Below, piece by piece: positions 46,369 to 56,039 of a DNA stretch of 64,000 nt (position 1 is its first letter; every line of letters begins with the position of its first letter). The notes beneath the pieces were generated by a model. That model was not told the DNA's origin. It ran no database searches and saw only the letters and a program-made list of their open reading frames with translations. Made by a program: the position numbers and the translations under genes. The DNA comes from Dialister hominis. GTDB taxonomy: Bacteria > Bacillota > Negativicutes > Veillonellales > Dialisteraceae. Location of the stretch: assembly GCF_007164725.1 (NCBI RefSeq), contig NZ_AP019697.1:1399501-1463500 (forward strand), given 5' to 3'.

Positions 46369-48255
46369 TCAGAGGGAATAGAGAGGATTTTCTCCATCAC
46401 CCGGTACTGGCGGAAGCGGGGAGTCTTCACTCGCTGGAGCCGGCTGTTCATCCGGAGAATAAATGGAATGATACTTGAAGAGGTTTTCAACCTGATGATG
46501 ATTGATGGTTTCGACTTCCATCAGAGCCTTTGCCATAGCATGAAGGACTTCAATGTTGTCGGTCAGCATCTGCATCGTATCATTTAAAGCTTCGTTCAGG
46601 TACTTATGCATTTCCTCGTCAATGATCGTTGCTACGGTTTCGCCGTAGTTTCTTTCAGAGCCAAGCTGCTTGCCGAGGAAGATCTGTTCCTGATGTTCAC
46701 CGAAAATCATCGGTCCGAGGCGGTCGCTCATGCCCCATTCCATGATCATCTTGCGAAGGATGCCGGTGACCTGCTGAAGATCTCCGGAAGCTCCGCTGGA
46801 GATTTCATCAAAAATGATCTTTTCAGCGCAGCGGCCGCCAAGAGCGACGCGCAGCTGTGCGAGGAGGTGGGATTTTGTAATGAAGGATCTTTCTTCACGC
46901 GGAAGCATCATGGTGTACCCACCAGCCTGTCCACGTGGGATGATGGTGACTTTGTGCACCGGATCAGCATCCGGAAGAAGGGTAGCCATGATGGCATGGC
47001 CGGATTCATGGTAAGCGGTGAGTTTTCTTTCTTCATCGCTGACCTTGTGGCTCTTTCTTTCAGGACCGTAGCTGACTTTTTCACTGGCTTCTTCAAGATC
47101 GGCCATGGAAATGGTCTTGCGGTTCTGACGGGCAGCCAGAAGTGCAGCTTCATTCAGAAGGTTGGCAATATCTGCGCCTGTAAAGCCAGGAATCTTCTTG
47201 GCAATCGTATTGAGATCGACATCGGCTTCCAGCGGCTTGTTTCTTGCATGGACACGGAGGATTGCCAGACGTCCGCGAAGGTCAGGACGGCCTACGACGA
47301 CGCGGCGGTCAAAACGGCCCGGACGCAGGAGCGCCGGATCAAGGATATCCGGACGGTTCGTAGCGGCGATCGTGATGATGCCTTCATTGGAACCGAAACC
47401 ATCCATTTCGACGAGCAGCTGGTTCAGCGTCTGTTCGCGTTCATCATGTCCGCCACCCAGTCCGCTTCCGCGCTGACGGCCGACGGCATCGATTTCATCG
47501 ATGAATACGATACATGGTGCATTCTTCTTAGCCTGGGCAAAGAGATCGCGTACGCGGGATGCGCCGACGCCGACGAACATTTCTACGAAATCGGAACCGG
47601 AGATGGAGAAGAACGGAACGCGCGCCTCTCCTGCTACAGCTCTGGCAAGAAGGGTCTTGCCTGTACCTGGAGGTCCGACGAGAAGAACGCCCTTCGGAAT
47701 CTTGGCGCCGATAGCCGTATAACGTCCCGGATTTTTCAGGAAATCGACGACTTCGGAAAGTTCTTCCTTCGCTTCGTCCTCACCTGCGACATCATCAAAG
47801 TTGACATGGACCTGGCCTTCGCCTGTCATCTTCGCTCTGGACTTGCCAAAGCTCATGACGCGTCCGCCGCCGCCCTGTGTCTGGTTCATGATCCAGAACC
47901 ATACGATGACAAGGATGACGATCGGAAGAAGTGAAGACAAGAGGCTCATCCACCAGGACGGCTGTTCCGGCGGCTTAGCCGTGATCGTTACGTTATTATC
48001 CGTCAGTTTGGGCAGGAGCGTCGTATCATGTGCCGGTGCATAGGTGGCAAATTCAGTACCATCCTTCAGCTTGCCGCTGATGGACTGATCGACCATGGTT
48101 ACGGAAGATACATTCTTCTTATCTACCTGAGAGATAAAATCACTGTATGTGATTTCGGAATGTTTTTCCTGTGGATGGACGAAGGTATTGAATATGGATA
48201 CCGCTATGACGATAAGCAGCACATATAGCGCAACATTCTTTAGAAACTTATTCAA
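46369..48255 (-). CDS. ftsH: ATP-dependent membrane zinc protease FtsH
   Basis: A 628-residue AAA+ protease that degrades unfolded and regulatory membrane proteins. Two membrane segments (about residues 5-25 and 105-125) enclose a periplasmic domain. The AAA module has [29 protein letters not shown] and the second region of homology ([20 protein letters not shown]). The zinc site is [11 protein letters not shown]. It begins with TTG, supported by AGGAGG six bases upstream; the next ATG lies far inside the protein. The tail is proline-rich ([18 protein letters not shown]). Confidence 0.97.
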   Translation of the reverse strand: MNKFLKNVALYVLLIVIAVSIFNTFVHPQEKHSEITYSDFISQVDKKNVSSVTMVDQSISGKLKDGTEFATYAPAHDTTLLPKLTDNNVTITAKPPEQPSWWMSLLSSLLPIVILVIVWFWIMNQTQGGGGRVMSFGKSRAKMTGEGQVHVNFDDVAGEDEAKEELSEVVDFLKNPGRYTAIGAKIPKGVLLVGPPGTGKTLLARAVAGEARVPFFSISGSDFVEMFVGVGASRVRDLFAQAKKNAPCIVFIDEIDAVGRQRGSGLGGGHDEREQTLNQLLVEMDGFGSNEGIITIAATNRPDILDPALLRPGRFDRRVVVGRPDLRGRLAILRVHARNKPLEADVDLNTIAKKIPGFTGADIANLLNEAALLAARQNRKTISMADLEEASEKVSYGPERKSHKVSDEERKLTAYHESGHAIMATLLPDADPVHKVTIIPRGQAGGYTMMLPREERSFITKSHLLAQLRVALGGRCAEKIIFDEISSGASGDLQQVTGILRKMIMEWGMSDRLGPMIFGEHQEQIFLGKQLGSERNYGETVATIIDEEMHKYLNEALNDTMQMLTDNIEVLHAMAKALMEVETINHHQVENLFKYHSIYSPDEQPAPASEDSPLPPVPGDGENPLYSL

Positions 48256-48500
48256 TCTATTCCTCCTTTTATGTGCACTGATTCAAACAACTGCAGCGGG
48301 ATCGATAGGGAAATTCATTCCGCGCTTTCCGTTCATGCGGCATCCCCCGTGCCTTCCGGACAGGCACCCGGCCTGTGCGCGTCTCTAAACAAAACCTTTA
48401 TAGAAACTTTTAAATCAGTAATTAATTTTATCATATTTTACCACATACCTGCAACGTCTATTTTACAATTGAGGCATGCCGCAAGTATATAAATGTGAAC

Positions 48501-48537
48501 AAAAAGGAACCGCCCGGTCCGATGGCCGATCGGCTCC
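48501..48537 (-). terminator. Intrinsic terminator after hpt
   Basis: On the minus strand GAGCCG and CGGTTC bracket a longer GC-rich paired region and are followed by CTTTTTG. It lies between the hpt stop and ftsH. Confidence 0.65.
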
Positions 48538-48543
48538 CGCTTG

Positions 48544-49098
48544 TTATTTCGCCTGCGCGAAGACCTTATTGTCCAGTTCACAGATTTCCGGAAGGTTTCT
48601 ATACTTCTGTGCATAGTCGCATCCGTATCCGACGATGAATTTGTCAGGGATTTCATAGCCGATGTACTTGACATTGACTTCCTTCTCACGTCTTTCCCTC
48701 TTGTCGAGGAAAATAGCGAGTTCTACGGAAGCAGCGCCTCTCTTTTCAAGAATCGGAGTGAGAGCTGCCATCGTGATGCCGGTGTCAATGATGTCTTCTA
48801 CAACGATGACATGGCGTCCGCGGATATCGCTGTCCAGATCTTTCTTGATCTTGACCAGGCCGGAAGATGTGGTTGCATCTCCATAGCTGGAAACGACCAT
48901 GGTATCCAGAATGACCGGAAGGTCGATTTCACGCATCAGGTCACAGAGGAAAGGCATGGCACCTTTCAGAATCCCAACGAGGACGATTTCCTTGCCTGCA
49001 TAATCTTTGGTGATCTGCTGGCCCATTTCGCGAACCCTCTTTGCGATCTGTTCTCTTGTAATCAATACGGTTTTGATATCATGTTTCAAATTTTCCAT
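48544..49098 (-). CDS. hpt: Hypoxanthine phosphoribosyltransferase
   Basis: A 184-residue purine salvage enzyme that makes IMP/GMP from hypoxanthine/guanine and PRPP. The PRPP loop is VIVVEDIIDTGITMAAL, and EIVLVGILKGAMPFLCDLMREI and the C-terminal KFIVGYGCDYAQKYRNLPEI are family marks. It lies 8 bases after tilS and precedes ftsH, the conserved tilS-hpt-ftsH order of Firmicutes. Confidence 0.96.
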   Translation of the reverse strand: MENLKHDIKTVLITREQIAKRVREMGQQITKDYAGKEIVLVGILKGAMPFLCDLMREIDLPVILDTMVVSSYGDATTSSGLVKIKKDLDSDIRGRHVIVVEDIIDTGITMAALTPILEKRGAASVELAIFLDKRERREKEVNVKYIGYEIPDKFIVGYGCDYAQKYRNLPEICELDNKVFAQAK

Positions 49099-49106
49099 TT
49101 CAGCAC

Positions 49107-50558
49107 TTAGTCTCCTTCTATCCAGCTTAGTGTTAATAATAAAAATTTCTTTGTATCGGGCGACGGTCTTCCGTAGCGGCTTCCCCGCAGGAATCCTGCC
49201 CAGTACACGTGATCTTCATCAGCGGCCAGCGGCCACAGATTTCTTGCTTCCTTCGGCACTTTCTTCGCCTGGAGAAGCTTTCCGATATCCTTTGTCCCTT
49301 CCATTCCGGAAGGTGCGATGCGGTCGCCCTTTTGCGGGAATCTGAGGCGGATGGTACCGACCTTGTCCGCATCGAGCAGATACTGGTATTTTTCAAGATG
49401 CAGAGGCGCCTTGTCGAGCAGTCTGGTTTCCATAAACCAGCGGCCCAGCTTCTGGCAGTTTTCTGTATCGTTGTTTCCTATTATATCAGTCTTGTGAATA
49501 TTATCTACCCATTTAGGGCATATCGTTTTATAAATTATTTGTAACAGATTCCATGCATCCGGTTTATCTTCATGCCTTGTATCCCCAGCATAAACAAGAA
49601 ATCCATTTGATGAAAGCTCAACGGTCACGCCTGCTTCATCCGTTTTTGCGCCTGTTTTTCCGGAGAGGAGAAGATTTCTTACCCTTTCAAGTCCTTCAAA
49701 ATCAGGCTCTTTGGCACCGGCCCTGATCATCAGTCCGGCAGTCGTCCTTCTTGCAATGGCAGTGGGAAGGCTCCTGTAAATCTCCCTGTCGCAGTAAAGG
49801 CAGTTTCCTTCCTCCCCTTTGACAATCCTTTTTTCCGCTTTTTTGGCCTCTTCCTCAAGGAAATGATCTTCCTCGCGAAGAATGCCGGAGGTGCGTGAAA
49901 GTGTTTCCACCAGATTCGGATTGTAGGAAAGAAGTTCGGGGATCAGAAGAAGCCTGAGCTTGTTCCTTGTGACGTCGGGAATGTCATTCGTCGGATCATG
50001 GCAAGGCTCATAAGGGAAATCTTTGAGGAAATCCTCGATTTCCTTTTTCCTTGCGCAGAGGAACGGACGGATGAGGTCATCCCTTTTGGGGCTGATGCCT
50101 GAAAGTCCCTTGGCGCCGCTTCCACGAAGGAAATGGAAAAGGACGGTTTCTGCCTGGTCATCTGCGTGATGAGCCGTCGCAATGACATCGTAATGTTCCT
50201 TTTCTTTTACATCTCGGAGCGCCTTGTACCTCAAATCCCTTGCGATTGTCTCGATGGATTCGCCGCCCTTCTGCGCGCCTTTGACGTCGACATCTCTCCT
50301 GTAGAAGGGAATCTTCCTTTCAAGGCAGATCTTTCCGACGTAGTCCGCTTCCTCTCCTGATTCTTTGCGGAGATGGTGATCTACGCAGCAGCATCCTACC
50401 TCTATGCCTTCCTCTTCACGGATGGAATCGAGAAAAAGAAGAAGCCCCAGAGAGTCCGGACCGCCTGATACAGCGGCCAGGATACGGCTTCCCCTTCTCC
50501 AGAGCTTTTCCTTATGGGCATAGGAGAGCATGCGCCCCATCCACTGCCTGTCCATCAT
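49107..50558 (-). CDS. tilS: tRNA(Ile)-lysidine synthetase
   Basis: A 483-residue enzyme that changes C34 of the AUA-reading tRNA-Ile to lysidine. The N-terminal PP-loop is ILAAVSGGPDSLGLLLFL. ATAHHADDQAETVLFHFLRGSGAKGLSG is the conserved second region. The C-terminal part holds the small TilS substrate-binding domains (RFPQKGDRIAPSGMEGTKDIGKLL). Its ATG overlaps the stop of the Ppx/GppA gene by 4 bases. Confidence 0.96.
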   Translation of the reverse strand: MMDRQWMGRMLSYAHKEKLWRRGSRILAAVSGGPDSLGLLLFLDSIREEEGIEVGCCCVDHHLRKESGEEADYVGKICLERKIPFYRRDVDVKGAQKGGESIETIARDLRYKALRDVKEKEHYDVIATAHHADDQAETVLFHFLRGSGAKGLSGISPKRDDLIRPFLCARKKEIEDFLKDFPYEPCHDPTNDIPDVTRNKLRLLLIPELLSYNPNLVETLSRTSGILREEDHFLEEEAKKAEKRIVKGEEGNCLYCDREIYRSLPTAIARRTTAGLMIRAGAKEPDFEGLERVRNLLLSGKTGAKTDEAGVTVELSSNGFLVYAGDTRHEDKPDAWNLLQIIYKTICPKWVDNIHKTDIIGNNDTENCQKLGRWFMETRLLDKAPLHLEKYQYLLDADKVGTIRLRFPQKGDRIAPSGMEGTKDIGKLLQAKKVPKEARNLWPLAADEDHVYWAGFLRGSRYGRPSPDTKKFLLLTLSWIEGD

Positions 50559-51469
50559 TTCGGTTCATTCGGAACAAGGACGTCGGCATCCAGAAGCCCT
50601 TCCGACAAATCCCTGTCGCTTACAGTAATCTCAGACAGCGCAAGGTATTCCATGAGGCTGTCCAGAATAGCAATCCCTGCCACGATGATATCCGCTCTTT
50701 CGGGCATCAGGCCCTTTGTGCGGCAGCGTTCGTCATAGGACATGGCGCTGAGCTTCTTCAGGGCTTCCGTCACATTTTCCTGACGAATGACGAAATCCTG
50801 TACTTTTTCAGAATCATACACATCGAGCTTCTGGATCATGGCTGCCAGCGAAGTCACTGTGCCGCCTACACCGATCCAGCGTTTGACGTTTCTGATGTAT
50901 TCCATGAGGTCCGTTGTGCGGAAGAGTTCGAAGCAGTGCTTCTTCAGCATGCTGAGGCCTCTTGCCGTCGTCGTGTCGAACTGCTTGGAGCAGCGCACGC
51001 ATCCGAGCTGGAAGCTGTGGCACATGCCGACGTCCGTGCCGAATCCCATGCAGATCTCCGTGGATCCGCCGCCGATATCAACGACTGCCGTCAGCACGCC
51101 GGGCGTGCCGGCTGCGCCGATATAGCTGTAGTAGGCTTCTTCGGTGCCTGACAGGATGCGGACTTTGACGCCTGTCGTCTCTTCGACAAGCTTTGCGAAA
51201 TCCGGTCCGTTTCCGGCATCTCTCATGATGGAAGTGCCGTAGGCGAAGATTTCATCAGCGCCTGCTTCTTTCGCTTCCTTTACAAATCCCTCCACGGCCT
51301 GGAGGGTTCTTTCTCTTGCGCCCTGTCCGATACAGGCTGTATCAGTCATCCCTTCCCCGAGACGGCTGCTTCTCAGATCCTTTTTCAAAACCTTCCATTC
51401 GTCTTTGTCATCTTTCTCTGCCAGCAAAAGACGAACCGAATTGGTTCCGATATCGATAATCGCACGCAT
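50555..51469 (-). CDS. Ppx/GppA-family phosphatase
   Basis: A 304-residue member of the exopolyphosphatase/pppGpp phosphohydrolase family (ASKHA fold). The two phosphate-binding loops are AIIDIGTNSVRLLLAE at the N-terminus and VVDIGGGSTEICMG near residue 135. It lacks the C-terminal HD-like domain of full-length E. coli Ppx, as is common for the short form. Whether it acts on polyphosphate or (p)ppGpp cannot be told. Translation is coupled to tilS. Confidence 0.93.
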   Translation of the reverse strand: MRAIIDIGTNSVRLLLAEKDDKDEWKVLKKDLRSSRLGEGMTDTACIGQGARERTLQAVEGFVKEAKEAGADEIFAYGTSIMRDAGNGPDFAKLVEETTGVKVRILSGTEEAYYSYIGAAGTPGVLTAVVDIGGGSTEICMGFGTDVGMCHSFQLGCVRCSKQFDTTTARGLSMLKKHCFELFRTTDLMEYIRNVKRWIGVGGTVTSLAAMIQKLDVYDSEKVQDFVIRQENVTEALKKLSAMSYDERCRTKGLMPERADIIVAGIAILDSLMEYLALSEITVSDRDLSEGLLDADVLVPNEPK

Positions 51470-51486
51470 GGTTTCCTCCCCTAAAA

Positions 51487-51515
51487 GAACAAGGGAGCAA
51501 TAGCTGCTCCCCTAT
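51487..51515 (-). terminator. Possible terminator after the S1-domain gene
   Basis: On the minus strand GGGAGCAG... pairs with GCTCCC, followed by TTGTTCTTTT. The T-run is broken, so partial read-through into the Ppx/GppA gene is plausible. Confidence 0.5.
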
Positions 51516-51524
51516 TTCCATCTG

Positions 51525-52064
51525 TCAGTCGGAACGGCGCGCGCCGCGTCCGCCCCTCTTAGATTCCACATTACGTTTCAAATCAAGAAGTCTTTCATCA
51601 CTGTCTTTCAGGAAGCGGCTGAGCTTGTCCTCAAAAGAAGCGGGAGCTTCCTGTCTTGCCGACTGGCGGTATCCGCCGGAGAAGGAACGCCTTTCCTGAT
51701 TCCTGGGTGCCGGAGCAGATGCTTCGCGATCACCGGAATTTTCTCTTCTGGTGAAATGGTGGAATTTTCTGCCGTTGCCGTGTTCATGATCGCGGTGAAA
51801 ATGATTCTGCCGCTTTTCCTGCGGGGCAGCAGGCTGTGCCTGCTTAATGGATAAAGCAATTTTGCCTTTGTCATCGATCGTGATGACCTTAACTTTGATC
51901 TTATCCTGTACTTTCAGATAATCATTGACATCATTCACATATTCGCTGGCTACTTCTGAAATGTGAACCAGGCCTACACTCTTGTCTGGCAGTTCAACAA
52001 ATACGCCAAACTTCGCGATCCCTGTAACTGTACCTTCTACGATATTGCCGACTTCTAAAGCCAT
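51525..52064 (-). CDS. S1 RNA-binding domain protein (YabR-like)
   Basis: A 179-residue protein. Residues 1-75 form one S1 domain (VGNIVEGTVTGIAKFGVFVELPD followed by GLVHISEVASEYV). The rest is a low-complexity tail rich in His, Arg, Gln and Ser, ending in a short charged helix (DKLSRFLKDSDERLLDLKRNV). B. subtilis YabR, next to divIC, has the same N-terminal domain. The ATG at 52064 begins the S1 domain; GGGAGG lies about 14 bases away, further than usual. RNA binding is likely but the target is unknown. Confidence 0.88.
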   Translation of the reverse strand: MALEVGNIVEGTVTGIAKFGVFVELPDKSVGLVHISEVASEYVNDVNDYLKVQDKIKVKVITIDDKGKIALSIKQAQPAAPQEKRQNHFHRDHEHGNGRKFHHFTRRENSGDREASAPAPRNQERRSFSGGYRQSARQEAPASFEDKLSRFLKDSDERLLDLKRNVESKRGGRGARRSD

Positions 52065-52356
52065 GAAAAAAAAGACATCCTCCCTAAGGTAAAGCTCCCT
52101 GGAGCCCTCCTTAAATAAAATAAACATAAATATAAATTGATTATACGAGATTTCACAGGGAATATCAATATCCCGCCAGAATATTCCGCGCCCTTGCAAA
52201 AGAGTGCGAAAAAGACGGACTGCATTCTGAAAACCTCATTTTCCGTCATACAGGAAGAACCCTGCCCCCTTATACAGGGAGAAGGGCTCCTCGAAGCTGT
52301 CCTTTTATTAATGATAATATACTAATGTATATTTTGCGTAATATGTGCGTAACATC

Positions 52357-52674
52357 CTACTTGACGTACGGCATTTCCCCTGGCTTTACAAGGCCGAGTT
52401 CGTCGCGGGCCTTCTGCTCCAGCTTCTTGGGATCCTGCAGATCCTGCTTCTTCTGCTCGAGCTCTTCCTTTTCATCCGTCAGCCGGTCCATGTCCTGCTG
52501 TATCTCATGCTCCTGCATTTTCAGCTGAGCAAAGTGATAACTCTGGATGCCTAGTACAACGATGCATAAGAATACTGAAACGCAGAAAACGCATCTCAGC
52601 ATCACGCTGTCCGGAAAAAGGCGCTTCAGAAAAGGCCTTTTCCTCTTACTATGCATGCGGCGCTCTTTACGCAC
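52357..52674 (-). CDS. divIC: DivIC/FtsB-family septum protein
   Basis: A 105-residue bitopic membrane protein: a basic cytoplasmic tail, one membrane segment (LRCVFCVSVFLCIVVLGIQ) and a periplasmic coiled coil (KMQEHEIQQDMDRLTDEKEE). The C-terminal KLEQKARDELGLVKPGE is the DivIC/FtsB signature. It helps assemble the division complex with FtsL and DivIB/FtsQ. I chose the GTG at 52674 because GGGAGGG lies 7 bases upstream; it overlaps the end of the carboxypeptidase gene. An ATG six codons later has no good site. Confidence 0.9.
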   Translation of the reverse strand: MRKERRMHSKRKRPFLKRLFPDSVMLRCVFCVSVFLCIVVLGIQSYHFAQLKMQEHEIQQDMDRLTDEKEELEQKKQDLQDPKKLEQKARDELGLVKPGEMPYVK

Positions 52675-53602
52675 GAGCTTCCCTCCCCAGTACTTGGTTC
52701 ACAAACTTGTATACCTTAGGTTCTGCTGCCATTTCCGCATCATACTTCTCTCTTGCCTTGGCTGCGCGGAATCCATAATCCAGCCATGCTTTCGTATCAT
52801 TCCAGCGGTTCGGATCATTGTAGAGTGTCACAATGACAAGGCGGCCGTCACGTTCTGCCGAGGCAACAAGACAGTCTCCGGCAGCTTCGGTCATGCCTGT
52901 CTTGATGCCGTTGGCACCGGGATAACCGCTGCTAAGGAATTCATTCCTGTTTTCCACATTGCGGTAAATGCCGTTCCTGTACGTCATCGGGTATGTCTTT
53001 CTCTTGACGACATCACGGAAATCCGGATTCTTCATGGCATACGCAGAAATGAGAGCCATATCTTCTGCCGTCGTGTAATGATCCGGATTGGTCAGTCCGT
53101 TTGGATTGGCAAAGTGGGAATGCACAGCACCGATCGCTTTTGCCTTTTCATTCATCATTTCAACAAAACGCCCGTAGGAGCCTCCGACGGTTTCAGCCGT
53201 CACGACAGCTGCATCATTTCCTGAAATAAGCATCATGCCGTAGAGCAGCTGATGCAGGCTGATCGGCATATCCGGACGGACGCCGATATTCGTTCCATCC
53301 TGGCCCATGGCAAGAGGCGTGACAACGACATTCTGGTCGAGCTTTGCCTTTCCTTCTTCCAAGGCGATGATGCAGGTCAGAATCTTCGTCGTGCTTGCCG
53401 GGTAAATCTTCAGTTCCCCGTTCTTATTTGCCAGCATTTCTCCCGTATTTCCATCAATCAGCGCCGCTGCGACCGCTTTTGTTTCAGGCGGAGGCGGGAG
53501 GACTTCCATTTTCGGCGGAGGCGGCGTCATCACCACCAGTACACCAAATGCAGCTCCCACAAAAACAATAACCAGCGCTAAAAATGCCAGCAGTTTCTTC
53601 AT
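52667..53602 (-). CDS. D-alanyl-D-alanine carboxypeptidase (DacF/PBP5 type)
   Basis: A 311-residue low-molecular-weight penicillin-binding protein that trims the terminal D-Ala of peptidoglycan side chains. It has an N-terminal membrane anchor or signal, a proline-rich linker (VVMTPPPPKMEVLPPPP), and the three active-site motifs: SxxK in PASTTKIL, SGN in MLISGNDAAV and KTG in GIKTGMTE. The C-terminal domain of PBP5 is short or absent. The start at 53602 has AAAGGA upstream. It overlaps divIC and is part of the cell-envelope cluster. Confidence 0.94.
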   Translation of the reverse strand: MKKLLAFLALVIVFVGAAFGVLVVMTPPPPKMEVLPPPPETKAVAAALIDGNTGEMLANKNGELKIYPASTTKILTCIIALEEGKAKLDQNVVVTPLAMGQDGTNIGVRPDMPISLHQLLYGMMLISGNDAAVVTAETVGGSYGRFVEMMNEKAKAIGAVHSHFANPNGLTNPDHYTTAEDMALISAYAMKNPDFRDVVKRKTYPMTYRNGIYRNVENRNEFLSSGYPGANGIKTGMTEAAGDCLVASAERDGRLVIVTLYNDPNRWNDTKAWLDYGFRAAKAREKYDAEMAAEPKVYKFVNQVLGREARA

Positions 53603-53651
53603 AACCAATTCCTTTCCGTCTCATGGCATGGCCAGGAGACCGGGACCGTAA

Positions 53652-54818
53652 TTATTGTTCGGCCTCAGAGGATCCCTGCTCCGCGGCTTCCTTTTTCTGT
53701 TTCTCCAATTGCTGGCGGGTTTCGTCGATTTCGAAATCATCCTTCACAGCCTGCCCGCGGTCTTTTGAAATGCCCTTATTGAGTGCTGCCGTGTATTCGA
53801 GGCCGTTTTCAGAGCCATTCGTGGTATAAATACCAAGACTTCCGCAGTAAATCGTATTTCCGCGGTATACGGCATCCGGAACATTTCCTGCATGGTAAAC
53901 CTTTGCCAGTTTCCCTGCTGTCAGGTATGTCCTTTCAAGGTCAGTGTAATTTCCCGAAGCAGCCGGCTTGAAGGCTTTTTCTCCATTGACGACGATCCAG
54001 CCGTCATCTACTTTAACATGGTCTCCGGAATATTTCACCATGCGCTTTACATTTTTATTGATTCTGTTGGATGTTTTCGGATGATTGCCCGGTGCCAGAA
54101 CTGCTTTGAGGCCGGTCGGCGAGCTTTCACCGTACTTGTCCTTCAGGACCTGCATGGCTGCCGCAGGAGCACCCGGATTGTATCCGGCTTCCACCGTATA
54201 TTCGAAGCCCCTGTCATCTGCCTGTTTTTCCTGATCCTTCGTAAATACAGCATTCGCTACATAGTTGCCTGCGACATTGGCAAGGATTGCCTGGCCCACC
54301 GTAGCATCGCCGCCAAGATAAATATTGAGCGCCGTAATGAGGCCGACTCTTTTCTTGACACCGTCTACATTGTGACGGAGCTCGCCGTGCGAAACTTCAT
54401 GAGCCATGATGTAAGCCAGCTCATCATCGTCCATCGTATCAAGTGTACCCTTATTGACGCACATGACGCCGCCAAGGCTCATGAACGCATTGATGTCTTC
54501 CTGAGGGGATACGTAGATCTTATAATCCCTCTTGAGCGTTCCCGTGTCGCGGATTCTCTGATAGACATCCTGCACACGTGCATCTGCCGCCGGATCCTCA
54601 TAGACGCCCGTTTCCTTCTGGCATTCATCCAGAAGCTGAAGCTGATTATGATCATCCATGCGCGAATAATAATTGGAAACAAAGAGCATAGCTGCCGTTC
54701 CATAGAGAATCTTCTCTGTTACGGAAGCCGCCTCAACTTCGAGGGGAGCTGCGAATGCGCCTGTTGCGCAGACTGCTGCCAGAGCCGCAGCCGCCATTTT
54801 TCTCTTCCAGTGTTTCAT
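53652..54818 (-). CDS. Exported M48-family zinc metalloprotease
   Basis: A 388-residue secreted or periplasmic protease. The signal peptide is MKHWKRKMAAAALAAVCATGAFA. The zinc motif is IMAHEVSHGELRHNVDG, with the third ligand likely Glu in the EKQADDRGFEYTVEAGY segment. It resembles BepA/LoiP-like or YggG proteases that police envelope proteins. The last 150 residues are less conserved, and the tail is rich in Glu, Gln and Lys. GGAGG precedes the ATG. Confidence 0.92.
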   Translation of the reverse strand: MKHWKRKMAAAALAAVCATGAFAAPLEVEAASVTEKILYGTAAMLFVSNYYSRMDDHNQLQLLDECQKETGVYEDPAADARVQDVYQRIRDTGTLKRDYKIYVSPQEDINAFMSLGGVMCVNKGTLDTMDDDELAYIMAHEVSHGELRHNVDGVKKRVGLITALNIYLGGDATVGQAILANVAGNYVANAVFTKDQEKQADDRGFEYTVEAGYNPGAPAAAMQVLKDKYGESSPTGLKAVLAPGNHPKTSNRINKNVKRMVKYSGDHVKVDDGWIVVNGEKAFKPAASGNYTDLERTYLTAGKLAKVYHAGNVPDAVYRGNTIYCGSLGIYTTNGSENGLEYTAALNKGISKDRGQAVKDDFEIDETRQQLEKQKKEAAEQGSSEAEQ

Positions 54819-54983
54819 GATGCGCCTCCATACCTGTAATCCATCGATATATTACTATTGTATCATTTTTAGCAGTTTGCGTGAAATATCAATTTTCTTC
54901 GATTTCCTTGATAATCCATCATATTTTGTTGCATTACGCATCCATCTTATAGAGCTTTATCAAAAAATTTCTATCTTTTTATC

Positions 54984-55011
54984 TTTAACTCTTGTATTCA
55001 TTTGATATAAT
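54984..55011 (+). promoter_or_regulatory. Probable promoter of the DUF1858-type gene
   Basis: TTTAAC (54984-54989) and a perfect TATAAT (55006-55011) are spaced 16 bases. Transcription would start about 50 bases before the ATG at 55066. Confidence 0.6.
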
Positions 55012-55065
55012 ATAAAAGTGAATCTTTTTGAAATATCATTCGCGCTCATTGAAAGGAGTCTTTTC

Positions 55066-56025
55066 ATGACAGCAGATAACCTTACATTCTCTCTGGAAAT
55101 CGATTTCATTCCGGACATTCAGGAAGGCCGCATGGACCTCAAAGCCAAGATGAAGGAAGTTGCCGCAAAATATGCCGGCACATATGTCCTTGATCCGAAG
55201 GCACGCCCGATTATTTCCGGACTTTCCAAGGAAGACGTGGAAAACGCCCTCAAGGATCTAGGCCTGCAGGCATTCGGCACCTGGCCGTCCTGCATTCTGA
55301 CCTGTACCATCAATACGCCTCTTCCGCTCCGTGCGGTAGGCATGTCCGACGGCTGGGACATTTACACCGGCAAGAAGACATTCTTCGCTTTCGCACAGTT
55401 CCCGGCAGATGCACTGGGCCTCATGGTCAAGGCATGCACCTACTACCTCGAACACGAAAATTATCAGTCCCTGGAAGAATTCATTGATTCCATCGGCTAT
55501 GAAACATTCCGTGACACCGTCCTCGGCAATGCAGTCGCTGACGGAAACGGATCCGCCGACAGCTTCTACGGCAACGGCGGCTGGGATTCCCCGGAAGTTC
55601 CGCCTCTGGCGCCCGGCGATTTCGTCCGTCCGGAAAACAACATCATGCAGATCATTGAAGTATATCCGGAAATGGGACCCTTCCTCATGGAATACGGCAT
55701 GTCCTGCGTAGGCTGCTTCGTTTCCTATGATGAAAATCTCTGGCAGGCTGCTCAGGGCCATGGCATGGACGTCTTCGAAATCATCGGCGAAATGAATGAA
55801 TTCATCGCTGACAAGTACAAGAAGCCGCTCCTGACTGAAGATACACCGATGGAAACCATCCTCACCATGTATCCGCAGCTCCTGACCGTTTTCCAGAGCC
55901 AGAACATCCCGATGCCTTCCGACATGAAGACATCGATCGGCATCATGTGCCGCGATGCAGGCGCTGACGTGAAGACACTCATTGCCAAGTGCGATGAAAG
56001 ACTTCGCAGCGGAGATGAAATGTAA
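55066..56025 (+). CDS. DUF1858-type redox disulfide domain protein
   Basis: A 319-residue cytoplasmic protein. The first 155 residues are a domain I do not recognise for certain, starting with LTFSLEIDFIPDIQEG. From about residue 190 comes a DUF1858 (hybrid-cluster-associated disulfide) domain: NNIMQIIEVYPEMGPFLMEY followed by C214-V-G-C217. A second DUF1858-like repeat follows (TPMETILTMYPQLLTVFQS), but its CxxC is gone. Proteins with this domain are often linked to hybrid-cluster and nitrosative-stress functions; here no HCP gene is nearby. I chose the ATG at 55066 with GAAAGGAG upstream. It ends 14 bases before IS1182 copy C. Confidence 0.8.
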   Translation: MTADNLTFSLEIDFIPDIQEGRMDLKAKMKEVAAKYAGTYVLDPKARPIISGLSKEDVENALKDLGLQAFGTWPSCILTCTINTPLPLRAVGMSDGWDIYTGKKTFFAFAQFPADALGLMVKACTYYLEHENYQSLEEFIDSIGYETFRDTVLGNAVADGNGSADSFYGNGGWDSPEVPPLAPGDFVRPENNIMQIIEVYPEMGPFLMEYGMSCVGCFVSYDENLWQAAQGHGMDVFEIIGEMNEFIADKYKKPLLTEDTPMETILTMYPQLLTVFQSQNIPMPSDMKTSIGIMCRDAGADVKTLIAKCDERLRSGDEM

Positions 56026-56039
56026 TTCCAATGACGAAA

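Noticed and set aside
46606-47934. A 442-codon frame antisense to ftsH
   Set aside because: FtsH motifs on the other strand are complete; this frame has none.
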